DNA from: SIAJ01 sp036266155
GTDB lineage: Bacteria > Planctomycetota > Planctomycetia > Gemmatales > Gemmataceae
Assembly (NCBI GenBank): GCA_036266155.1
Contig: DATANR010000026.1
Span: forward strand, 1 to 8,949
Direction: 5' to 3'
Length of the DNA: 8,949 nucleotides
Positions 1 through 5,795 of this stretch are shown piece after piece. Each line of letters starts with the position of its first letter. The first letter of the stretch is position 1. The notes under the pieces are model-generated. The model was not told the origin of the DNA and made no database searches. It saw only the letters and a program-made list of their open reading frames with translations. A program made the translations under genes and the position numbers.

Positions 1-21
1 TCTGACCTCTGACCTCTGACC
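1..21. repeat. 7-bp tandem repeat, TCTGACC x3 (continues beyond window?)
   Basis: Three exact copies of TCTGACC begin at base 1, followed by a decayed fourth unit (TCTGGAT, 22-28). On the minus strand the unit is GGTCAGA, read without a stop as the seven-residue set GQRSEVR at the C-terminus of the phosphatase. Because the array starts at the first base of the window, the real copy number is unknown. Confidence 0.75.
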
Positions 22-636
22 TCTGGATCTGGGCTGGTACAGATAAAGATACTCGTAAATGTAATCGTTGGCCGTGGTCGCTTTCCGGTCGCCGTAGCCG
101 TTGGCACGTAACTCGCGCATGGCATCGGCCACGGGCCAGCCCTCATACTCCATGCGATAGACGGCCGTCAAGGCGCCCGTGCGGTGCAGCCCGGCCATGC
201 AGTGGATTAAGATGGGGTAATTATCCGGGTTATCGCACTCCTTGAGGAAGTCGTCGATGACCTGGGGACGCTGAGTTGGCGAGGCGGCATTGCGGGCAAT
301 CAGCCCCCGTTCTCCGGCCCACGTAAGGAACATGAAGCGGGCCCCGCATTCGGCGCACACCTGGCTCTCCGGAATGTGCGGCGCGTCCCAGTAGCCCTCG
401 GCGAGAAGTGGGTCCGGGTATTCGTCCTGAAGGTTGATGACGAGCTTAATATGGTGTTCGCGCAATTCCTTGCGGAAAGCGTTAGCGGACAACTGCCCGC
501 AGCGGTAGAACTTGCCCGGAGTCACCTCACGGAAGCGTTTTTCCGTGCTATAGATCATTCGATAACGCAAGGCGGGGACGCCGACGATTGCGAGCGCCAG
601 ACAGGTCGCCAGTATCCAGCGCAACCACCCCCTCAT
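1..636 (-). CDS. Membrane-anchored dual-specificity/tyrosine phosphatase-like protein (3' end beyond window)
   Basis: Reading the minus strand from ATG at 636-634 gives 212 codons without a stop to the window edge, so the gene is partial. Residues about 5-23 are a hydrophobic N-terminal segment (signal anchor). GKFYRCGQLS (41-50) and INLQDE (67-72) precede the cysteine-phosphatase signature HCMAGLHRTG (145-154), giving nucleophile Cys146 and phosphate-binding Arg152 in the HCX5R motif. A CxxC pair (Cys94, Cys97) sits where the general-acid loop would be expected; I see no obvious general-acid Asp. Family knowledge: such enzymes remove phosphate from phospho-Tyr/Ser/Thr or from phosphoinositide or polyphosphate substrates; the substrate here is unknown. 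The start is supported by AGGGGG six bases upstream. The protein is clearly paralogous to the 1252-1821 product (GxxYRxGQL, ILIHCxAGLHRTG, RMExEGW). Its C-terminal codons run into a 7-bp tandem repeat. Confidence 0.9.
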   Translation of the reverse strand, partial: MRGWLRWILATCLALAIVGVPALRYRMIYSTEKRFREVTPGKFYRCGQLSANAFRKELREHHIKLVINLQDEYPDPLLAEGYWDAPHIPESQVCAECGARFMFLTWAGERGLIARNAASPTQRPQVIDDFLKECDNPDNYPILIHCMAGLHRTGALTAVYRMEYEGWPVADAMRELRANGYGDRKATTANDYIYEYLYLYQPRSRGQRSEVR

Positions 637-652
637 CCGAATCCCCCTGATC

Positions 653-669
653 TTGGCATACCTCTTGCA
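653..669 (+). promoter_or_regulatory. Sigma-54 (RpoN) -24/-12 promoter
   Basis: TTGGCATACCTCTTGCA matches the sigma-54 consensus YTGGCACGRNNNTTGCW: TGGCA at the -24 element, TTGCA at the -12 element, and exactly ten bases between the invariant GG (655-656) and GC (667-668). It is intergenic and points to the gene at 751, with an expected transcript start near 680 and a leader of about 70 nt. Sigma-54 promoters need an enhancer-binding AAA+ activator, whose site would lie upstream, probably inside the divergent phosphatase gene. This is a sequence match only; a chance match is possible but unlikely at this position. Confidence 0.7.
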
Positions 670-750
670 TTATCGGCGACGACCCAGTCGTTGGGAACAG
701 GTATGGGTCATTTCCTTGAGCGTCGGAACTGCTGTATCGAGAGTGTTTGA

Positions 751-1152
751 ATGTCCACTGCTACTTCGTCTGGCTTCACACAATCCGCACATTTGCTGCT
801 TGTTCGACCGATTCGCTGGCTGCACGATGCCAACGAACGGCGACGATTGCGTCATCTTGATGAGGCATTTGCGCAAGCTCGGCTGGTTCTCGGCCAGCGC
901 ATGTTTGCGCAGGGGATCGATGATGATGAAAGCGGCGCGAAGATCGCCGCGATCAATTCCCAGCTCGCCGACGACCGGCTTTCGGGCGGCGAAGCCCAGG
1001 AACTCCGGGCCAGTCGCAACCTTCTATATGTTCGCCTCGCCGATGCCGCGCTCGAATCGGATGCTCCCCTTCCTGGGGCGGATGTCGAGTTCGAGCACGC
1101 CCTTGGCCTAAAGCGGCAATGCGATGCCGCCCGAGCGCACACGTTTGCGTAA
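751..1152 (+). CDS. Hypothetical helical protein, 133 aa
   Basis: I do not recognise this family. ATG at 751 opens a 133-codon frame ending TAA at 1150-1152. The protein has no signal peptide or membrane segment, so it is probably cytoplasmic. Residues about 24-55 (from RWLHDANERRR) and about 62-105 are charged and alanine/leucine-rich, consistent with two long helices or a helical hairpin separated by an acidic turn (GIDDDESG, 55-62). Only one cysteine occurs (Cys124). No strong Shine-Dalgarno sequence precedes the ATG. The gene lies about 70 nt downstream of the predicted sigma-54 start site and 99 bp upstream of a phosphatase on the same strand, so it may be the first gene of a sigma-54-controlled transcript. 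The competing long frames on this stretch have less protein-like composition. Confidence 0.65.
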   Translation: MSTATSSGFTQSAHLLLVRPIRWLHDANERRRLRHLDEAFAQARLVLGQRMFAQGIDDDESGAKIAAINSQLADDRLSGGEAQELRASRNLLYVRLADAALESDAPLPGADVEFEHALGLKRQCDAARAHTFA

Positions 1153-1200
1153 GCGCCGGCCTCGCCAGTTGTCAAGCGGTCTTTCTTTCTCGGACGGCCG

Positions 1201-1212
1201 GGGGTATACCCC
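1201..1212. promoter_or_regulatory. Perfect 12-bp palindrome upstream of phosphatase gene
   Basis: GGGGTATACCCC is a perfect palindrome 39 bp upstream of the TTG start at 1252. It could be an operator or part of the leader of the phosphatase gene. No known regulator site is identified, and no properly spaced -35 element accompanies the TATACC. Confidence 0.25.
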
Positions 1213-1251
1213 GCCACCTCTCTTTTCACAAGAGCGAGAAGGGCCAAAGCC

Positions 1252-1821
1252 TTGTTGTTCGTGCGCGTAACTTTCGGCATTGCGATCGCGATGGCGATTC
1301 CCCTGATCCCGACGGTTTACGCAAGCCAGCGTCTCACGTCGTGGCGACATTTTCATGTCGTCGAAGAGGGCCATCTCTACCGCAGCGGCCAACTCACCCC
1401 TGACGTACTCGACCGGGTCATTCATGACCACAAAATTAAGATCATTGTCTGCCTGAGAAACCTGGCTCGCGAAGGCGACAATCGGCTAGAGAATTCCGAA
1501 GAGCTGTGGTGTGCGGCCCGAGGCATCGACTATGTTCGCTTGAACCCAGCGGACTGGAACACGGAAGGCGGACGGGCCAATCTGGAAGCCTTCCTTCACA
1601 CGGTTAAGAACTCACGCGACGGCGCGATCTTGATTCACTGTTTTGCGGGCCTCCATCGTACGGGCGTCTATTGCGCAATCTTCCGCATGGAGTGTGAAGG
1701 CTGGTCGAATGACGAAGCGATCGCCGAGATGTACGCGATTGGCTACTTTCAGGAAGATCCGTCGGCGTTGCAGTTCCTGAGAAGTTATGTTCCTCGCGGG
1801 GCACGGTTCGCGCGACGGTAA
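1252..1821 (+). CDS. Membrane-anchored dual-specificity/tyrosine phosphatase-like protein, 189 aa
   Basis: The frame begins at TTG 1252 (alternatives TTG 1255, GTG 1261, ATG 1291). TTG 1252 is preferred because GAGAAGGG lies about eight bases upstream and because it keeps a full N-terminal hydrophobic segment (residues about 2-23), matching the paralogue at 1-636. Conserved features are GHLYRSGQLT (40-49), the phosphatase P-loop HCFAGLHRTG (129-138) with nucleophile Cys130 and Arg136, and RMECEGW (145-151). Asp101 in NPADWNTEGG is a possible general acid, which the paralogue seems to lack. The expected chemistry is phosphoester hydrolysis through a phosphocysteine intermediate; the active domain should sit outside the membrane anchor, but topology is not certain. 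The gene follows the 133-aa protein by 99 bp and ends 30 bp before a palindromic element that separates it from a converging gene. Confidence 0.9.
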   Translation: MLFVRVTFGIAIAMAIPLIPTVYASQRLTSWRHFHVVEEGHLYRSGQLTPDVLDRVIHDHKIKIIVCLRNLAREGDNRLENSEELWCAARGIDYVRLNPADWNTEGGRANLEAFLHTVKNSRDGAILIHCFAGLHRTGVYCAIFRMECEGWSNDEAIAEMYAIGYFQEDPSALQFLRSYVPRGARFARR

Positions 1822-1851
1822 GCAGTTGGCCTTTCGCGCGACCCCGACTGA

Positions 1852-1987
1852 GTAGGTCCGCCGAGCCCCGGCGGACCAGGCGGGCGTTCCAGTACGTAAG
1901 TCGAATGGTTGAGACTCCGAACCCGCTGCTTTCGGGGCTCTCGTCGCCGGAACACGCGCTCGGTCCGCCTCGGCTCGGCGGACCTAC
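1852..1987. repeat. 136-bp REP-pair / MITE-like inverted repeat element
   Basis: The 26-base ends, 1852-1877 and 1962-1987, are inverted copies of each other at 24 of 26 positions; the outer 16 bases (GTAGGTCCGCCGAGCC and its complement) match perfectly. Each end is also a hairpin by itself: GGTCCGCC, seven bases, GGCGGACC (1855-1877 and 1962-1984). Two facing hairpins resemble a REP doublet, a class associated in other bacteria with RAYT transposases. The element lies between converging genes, 30 bp after the phosphatase stop and 11 bp after the TIGR03067 gene stop, so it could end transcription from both sides. No clear target-site duplication is visible. Confidence 0.8.
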
Positions 1988-1998
1988 CCAGAACTCCA

Positions 1999-2463
1999 TC
2001 AATCCTTCCCCTTGACCCGCCTAAACACCCAGATCGTCGTCGGCTTGTCGGCGGTCGATTCGAATTCCTTCGGCCGGTCGCGGTCGCCCGTGACCAGGCA
2101 TAAAGTCAGTGTGTCCCCCTCGACCTTGTAAATTCCGCGCCAATTCGCCGGCACCCGCCCGACAGGCCCCATGTGAATGTCAATGGTGGCCGGGCTCTGG
2201 CGCGGATTGATCACAAAGCTTTTTCCCCCGCCGCTGCCCTGGCGACCGCCATAGGTGTATTCCCATCCCCCGTCTGGCGAGAACATCTGGTGGTGCGCTT
2301 CGTGGTCCGGCGCCACGGACATCCCAGCTTCCGTGTGTCCGACGCGGAGCCATTCGCCGAACATTGCCGGCTCTTTCGGCGGCGGGTCCTTGAGGGCGGG
2401 GGCGGCCGACAAATTCGCGGTCGCCAGGAATAGCATCCAGGCAATTGGCCAGAAGCGTGCCAT
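1999..2463 (-). CDS. Secreted TIGR03067-type planctomycete protein, 154 aa
   Basis: ATG at 2463 is preceded by AAGGAG about eight bases upstream; the stop is TGA at 2001-1999. Residues 1-21 form a signal peptide ending at an Ala-rich site (LSAAPAL), so the protein is exported. The C-terminal half carries the TIGR03067 pattern: an IDI strand (94-96), YKVEGDTLTLCLV (112-124), then RPKEF (130-134) and a closing beta strand with VFRR. This family of small, probably lipocalin-like beta proteins is expanded in planctomycetes and has no established function. Between signal and domain is a segment with clustered histidines (HEAHHQMF, 54-61) and a Gly-rich loop. It is the last gene of the minus-strand series, separated from the upstream thioredoxin-fold gene by an inverted repeat, and may therefore have its own promoter. 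Confidence 0.85.
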   Translation of the reverse strand: MARFWPIAWMLFLATANLSAAPALKDPPPKEPAMFGEWLRVGHTEAGMSVAPDHEAHHQMFSPDGGWEYTYGGRQGSGGGKSFVINPRQSPATIDIHMGPVGRVPANWRGIYKVEGDTLTLCLVTGDRDRPKEFESTADKPTTIWVFRRVKGKD

Positions 2464-2528
2464 GTCACGTCTCCTTCTTGCGCTTCATTGATATGCGGTC
2501 AAAAGCGTCGCGGCCCGCGAGGCTTTAC

Positions 2529-2628
2529 TCCCCCTCTCCGCTTCGGAGAGGGGGTTAGGGGGAGAGGTTTCCGGCGGCCCGAGCAAAGACCTCTCCCCCT
2601 AACCCCCTCTCCGAAGCGGAGAGGGGGA
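2529..2628. repeat. 100-bp inverted repeat with two perfect 40-base arms
   Basis: Bases 2529-2568 and 2589-2628 are exact reverse complements (40 bases), with a 20-base spacer. Inside each arm is a smaller hairpin, CCCCCTCTCCG and its complement around CTT, so each arm can fold alone or the arms can pair in one 40-bp stem. The arms are nearly pure pyrimidine or purine runs. Such elements recur in planctomycete intergenic regions, to my recollection. It lies between two genes of the same direction, downstream of the thioredoxin-fold gene and upstream of the TIGR03067 gene, and could stabilise or end the upstream message. Confidence 0.85.
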
Positions 2629-2640
2629 ACAAAACAATGG

Positions 2641-2658
2641 GAAACGGGCGAAGCCCGC
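2641..2658 (-). terminator. Possible intrinsic terminator after thioredoxin-fold gene
   Basis: On the minus strand, directly after the TAA at 2667-2665, CGGGC-TTC-GCCCG (2657-2645) forms a five-base-pair stem with a three-base loop followed by TTTCCC. The T run is short, so termination efficiency is uncertain; the neighbouring 100-bp inverted repeat may do the same job. Confidence 0.35.
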
Positions 2659-2664
2659 CCTGAG

Positions 2665-4308
2665 TTACTCCTTCCCCGCATCGACATCGACCTGAACGGC
2701 CTGCAGCACCTCGTTGGTCTCGTCATTCTGCACGAAAGCGACGACACGAAGGTTTTTCAGGGCCATCGGGCGATTCGAGAAGCTGAAGTCGGCGCCTTGT
2801 TTCTTCAAGTCGGCAGCGAAGTCGTCCAGAAACTTGATGTTGGTCGTGCGAACTTCATCGAGCTTGACTGTCACGGACTGCTCGGCTGCGGCCTTGGTCA
2901 GTGGGAAGCCTTTCGGGCCACCCGGCATCGCGCGAACGACCGAATGATGGTAGCGAATGCCGTTACCACCCTGGAAGCGAACGCGTTCTTCGGCAAGAGC
3001 GAAGCGCAGCGCGACCTTGTCGCCCGGCTTGGCCAGGTCGGCGACGTTCGCCTTGATCGTGAGTTCGTCGCCCTTGAGAGCGGCCGTGGCCGTCAATTTG
3101 ACGGTGGCCGGCTTCTCCAACAATTCGTCGATTGTTTCGCGGTAGGCCTGATATTTCAACTTCGCCATCTTGGGCGCCGCCCCGCCGCCGGAGCCATCCA
3201 TCTTGCCGTTGATGAAGAGCTGTGGAGTTGATTTGTCGTCGTCCTTCTTGTCGTAGAAATCCATTCGAGCCGATCCGTCCTTGGACACCAGCGGGTCGGG
3301 GCCAGGGATGTGCGCGTGATATTGCAGCAGAATCACGTCGGCCGGTTTGTATGTGCGGCCCAGCGAGTCAAACGCGAGGTCAACGGACACACAGGGCGAG
3401 CACTCGACGCCGGTGAACAGTTCGACGAGCACGGCACGATCGCTCTTGCCCTTGCGCCCCTTGAATTCATCCGGTTTGAACGGCGGCATCGTCTTCGCGT
3501 ATTCGGCATAGTCACGCGGCTCCAACTTCGCAACGCGACCTTCGACTTCCTTGGCGTCGGCGTCCTTCTTGGCTTTGCGCAATACGCGTGCCAGCGTGTC
3601 GAGCGTTTGAAGCTGCGTGGCAATATCGTCGGTCCGGGTCATGAGCCGTTCGCCCTGACGCGCTTGCTCGACGGCGATGGCGGCAAATGGTTCTTGATCA
3701 GCCAAAACGTCGGCGAGGCGAAAGGCGACGGTGCGCTGCCAGCGGCTGCCATAAGCCTCCGCCATCTTGGCGGCCTTGTCGGCATAGGCACGCACGTCTT
3801 CAACCTTGAGTTTCTTGGCGGCTGCTTGCGCGATCACTGGGAACAGGTTGTTGAAGAAGTCAACGGGATTTTCGGCCATGTCCAGGTTCTCACGCGAAGC
3901 TGCGAATTTGTCCTTCGTGAGACTTTTCAAACTCGACGGGACAAGATCGACGAGCACCATGTCGCCGCCGAGGTCGAGGCTGCCCTTCACACGCTTGCCG
4001 CTCACTTTGCCGTCGAAGGACCAGTTATTCGGCCCGAACTTGATTGAGAATTTGACGCTATCGTCCTTGACAGTCAGCTCGACTGCCGGCTCCGCGCCGA
4101 GCGGTGGTGAACTATCCAGGAAATCGCCAACCCATTTGCCCTCGGATTCGCTGAACATGAAGAGAAGCGACAGGTTCACTTCGCCGCGCTGCGTCTGGAC
4201 GGGAAACGTGGCACGCCACGTCCCGGCCGGTGGGTCCGCGGCCAACGCGGGAAAGCTGGCCGCGAGCACGATGAGCCCCGTCAAGAGGGGGGCGTGAAAA
4301 CGGGGCAT
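2665..4308 (-). CDS. Secreted thioredoxin-fold protein with CSPC motif, 547 aa
   Basis: I start the gene at ATG 4308 and not at an upstream in-frame ATG (4584). That position follows AAAGGA by about nine bases, opens a clear signal peptide (residues 1-23, ...FPALA-ADPP), and avoids overlapping the end of the upstream aminotransferase gene. The order is: signal peptide; beta-rich N-terminal domain (about 26-125); alpha-helical, lysine-rich middle (about 130-265); a thioredoxin-like domain starting VLVELFTGVECSPC with Cys303 and Cys306 as the CXXC pair and TPQLFING (361-368) giving a cis-Pro362; and a C-terminal beta domain (about 400-545). The VELFT...C..C opening resembles DUF1223-type thioredoxin-fold proteins. 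A periplasmic thiol-disulfide or sensing role is plausible, but the redox partner is unknown. Spacing from the upstream aminotransferase gene is 58 bp, so co-transcription is possible. Confidence 0.85.
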   Translation of the reverse strand: MPRFHAPLLTGLIVLAASFPALAADPPAGTWRATFPVQTQRGEVNLSLLFMFSESEGKWVGDFLDSSPPLGAEPAVELTVKDDSVKFSIKFGPNNWSFDGKVSGKRVKGSLDLGGDMVLVDLVPSSLKSLTKDKFAASRENLDMAENPVDFFNNLFPVIAQAAAKKLKVEDVRAYADKAAKMAEAYGSRWQRTVAFRLADVLADQEPFAAIAVEQARQGERLMTRTDDIATQLQTLDTLARVLRKAKKDADAKEVEGRVAKLEPRDYAEYAKTMPPFKPDEFKGRKGKSDRAVLVELFTGVECSPCVSVDLAFDSLGRTYKPADVILLQYHAHIPGPDPLVSKDGSARMDFYDKKDDDKSTPQLFINGKMDGSGGGAAPKMAKLKYQAYRETIDELLEKPATVKLTATAALKGDELTIKANVADLAKPGDKVALRFALAEERVRFQGGNGIRYHHSVVRAMPGGPKGFPLTKAAAEQSVTVKLDEVRTTNIKFLDDFAADLKKQGADFSFSNRPMALKNLRVVAFVQNDETNEVLQAVQVDVDAGKE

Positions 4309-4366
4309 GATGTGAATTCCTTTCGGGCGCGGGTGAGGCCGAACGTGTAATGGATTGGCGTGAATT

Positions 4367-5518
4367 TTACGTGAACCGTGCGGCGTTACGATACGTTTTT
4401 CGCACTGCCGTTGCCACTTGTTCAATGGCGGCCTCTTCGAGGGCCAGCACCGGATGATGGAGTGCAACGACGTCGCGGCCCGCGTTTTCCGCGTTGGAAA
4501 GAGGCCCGGCCGCTCTGTAACGACTCGCGGCACGGCCGACGTGCAGAGCGCGAAAGCCGGCATCGAAGGCGATCCCCTCGGCACGCATCGCTTTGATGAA
4601 CAGATCGCGGGACAGTCCGAAGGCGGTCGCGTCGAAATGGAATCCGAGCTTGTAAAACGCCGGTCGACTATCCGGCGGCGGCGGGCCGATTGCTTGCAGT
4701 CCCGGAATGTCGGCGATTTGGCCGAGCAATTGCCGCACGCCCCGTGCGCGAAATTCGTTCATGCCGGGTAGATTTCGCAATTGCGCGACTAACACGCAGG
4801 CTTGCAACTCGCTGAGCGCCGCCCATTGTTGCACGCCGCGGCCAAGCAAAAGACGCATCCGTTGATGCAACTCGGCGTTCGCCGTCAAAAGGGCGCCGCC
4901 GCGACCCGCGGTGAGCAGCTTCGAACCCCCGAAGCTGAGGACGCCAATGTCGCCCGATGTGCCAGCCGGCCGGCACTCGACAATCGCGCCCGTCGCCTGA
5001 CATGCGTCTTCGACGACGGGAATGTTCCGTGCGGCAGCAATCGCAAGCACGGATTTCATGGAGACAATGCCGCCGTGCAAATGGCTAACGAGGATCGCCC
5101 TCGTCGCGGGACCTATGGCGGCATCGAGCGCGGCCGGATCGAGGCCGGCGGAGCTTGGCGAAACGTCAACGAGGACCGGCCGAGCACCGATGTTGTGAAT
5201 GGTGAGAAACGTGGGCTCGAAGTCGTAGGCCGCGAGGATCACCTCATCGCTTGGTCCGACGCCAACTGCTTTGAGAGCAACTTCGACCGCAAGAGTGCCG
5301 CTCGCACAGGTCAGCGCGTGCGGCACGCCGTGAAACGCGGCAAGGAGTTCTTCGAGGCGGGCCACGTTGGCGCCGAGATATTTGCCCCACGAGCCATTCG
5401 CAATCGCCGCATTAAGTGCCGCCGCTACGTCCGCATCCGGCGCCGGCCAATCGGGCGGGCCTTCGGGGCGCACCGGACTGCCGCCCAATAGTGCTGGTAT
5501 CATTTGGTCGATGGTCAT
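4367..5518 (-). CDS. DegT/DnrJ/EryC1/StrS family PLP-dependent aminotransferase, 383 aa
   Basis: Fold-type I aminotransferase of the sugar aminotransferase family, which transfers an amino group from glutamate or glutamine to keto-sugars bound to nucleotides. Seen features are CASGTLAVEVAL (71-82, cofactor phosphate region), VEDACQATGA (169-178) with cofactor-binding Asp171, and SFGGSKLLTAGRGG (195-208) with Lys200 as the Schiff-base lysine. Length is normal. The ATG at 5518 is the earliest possible start because TGA lies three codons upstream in frame; no Shine-Dalgarno sequence is seen. EDACQA replaces the more usual EDAAQA. There are no nucleotide-sugar or glycosyltransferase genes around it, so the substrate cannot be guessed from context. 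A member that has moved to another role, or a non-sugar substrate, is possible. It ends 58 bp before the thioredoxin-fold gene and has a 277-bp structured leader. Confidence 0.92.
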   Translation of the reverse strand: MTIDQMIPALLGGSPVRPEGPPDWPAPDADVAAALNAAIANGSWGKYLGANVARLEELLAAFHGVPHALTCASGTLAVEVALKAVGVGPSDEVILAAYDFEPTFLTIHNIGARPVLVDVSPSSAGLDPAALDAAIGPATRAILVSHLHGGIVSMKSVLAIAAARNIPVVEDACQATGAIVECRPAGTSGDIGVLSFGGSKLLTAGRGGALLTANAELHQRMRLLLGRGVQQWAALSELQACVLVAQLRNLPGMNEFRARGVRQLLGQIADIPGLQAIGPPPPDSRPAFYKLGFHFDATAFGLSRDLFIKAMRAEGIAFDAGFRALHVGRAASRYRAAGPLSNAENAGRDVVALHHPVLALEEAAIEQVATAVRKTYRNAARFT

Positions 5519-5533
5519 TATGTTTCAGACTAT

Positions 5534-5560
5534 TGCATGCACCGAAAATGCGTTGCATTT
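5534..5560. promoter_or_regulatory. Dyad-symmetric region just upstream of aminotransferase start
   Basis: TGCATGCA (5534-5541) is a perfect palindrome and AAATGC-GTT-GCATTT (5546-5560) a six-base-pair dyad. They lie 16-42 bp upstream of the ATG at 5518. The repeated TGCA/ATGC content suggests an operator or promoter-overlapping site; no known regulator matches. Confidence 0.3.
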
Positions 5561-5616
5561 CAATGCCGCCCGCTGCGAGTTCACCGCGGGTGGCAGTTTC
5601 ATTTCGTCCAGAATTG

Positions 5617-5653
5617 AGAGATGGCCAAACAGATACCGGGGTTGACCATCTCT
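5617..5653. other. 12-bp stem hairpin in aminotransferase leader
   Basis: AGAGATGGCCAA (5617-5628) pairs with TTGACCATCTCT (5642-5653), 11 of 12 positions plus one possible G-U pair, with a 13-base loop. On the minus strand it is 143 bases after the comEC-like stop and about 100 bases before the aminotransferase ATG. No T run follows, so a structured leader or a protein-binding site fits better than a simple terminator. Confidence 0.4.
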
Positions 5654-5697
5654 GCTTGAGTTCTTGCGCCCATGTCATTACGGGCAAAGGAGATGGG

Positions 5698-5766
5698 ATG
5701 AAAAACCGAAATCTCAATTGTAGCGCTACAAGCATTAGTAATGGCGCGCGTCGTGGCGTTCTATGA
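5698..5766 (+). CDS. Possible 22-aa small ORF with strong ribosome binding site
   Basis: ATG at 5698 is preceded by AAAGGAG at good spacing, and the frame codes for a short basic peptide (MKNRNLNCSATSISNGARRG plus two residues) ending TGA at 5764-5766. It lies on the opposite strand to its neighbours, inside the 277-bp gap between comEC-like and aminotransferase genes. A chance Shine-Dalgarno plus ATG is quite possible; no homologue is recognised. Confidence 0.2.
   Translation: MKNRNLNCSATSISNGARRGVL
5718..5731. promoter_or_regulatory. Perfect 14-bp palindrome, candidate operator
   Basis: TTGTAGCGCTACAA is self-complementary over all 14 bases. It lies in the gap upstream of the aminotransferase gene (about 200 bp from its ATG) and inside the possible 22-aa ORF. 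Its length suits a dimeric helix-turn-helix repressor, but I cannot assign a family. Confidence 0.3.
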
Positions 5767-5795
5767 TTGGCGCTTTTTGAATTTGCGTCTGCCGG

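Noticed and set aside
1..28. CRISPR-like array
   Set aside because: The unit is 7 bp with no spacers; it is a simple tandem repeat.
101..116. Second sigma-54-like site on the plus strand (TTGGCACGTAACTCGC, GG-N10-GC spacing)
   Set aside because: It lies inside the phosphatase coding region, the -12 box is TCGC and not TTGC, and no gene starts downstream on that strand before the better site at 653.
1169..1210. TTGTCA and TATACC as a sigma-70 promoter for the right phosphatase
   Set aside because: The spacing is 30 bases, far from the usual 16-18.
3310..4047. Plus-strand open frame of 245 codons opposite the thioredoxin-fold gene
   Set aside because: Antisense shadow of a gene with a signal peptide, CXXC motif and ribosome binding site.
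4309..4584. 92-residue N-terminal extension of the thioredoxin-fold protein from an ATG at 4584
   Set aside because: It overlaps the aminotransferase gene on the same strand, its sequence is not protein-like, and the ATG at 4308 has a ribosome binding site and a signal peptide.
4802..5491. Long plus-strand open frame of 229 codons
   Set aside because: It is the antisense shadow of the aminotransferase gene, which has clear catalytic motifs; the shadow is Arg-rich and without recognisable motifs.
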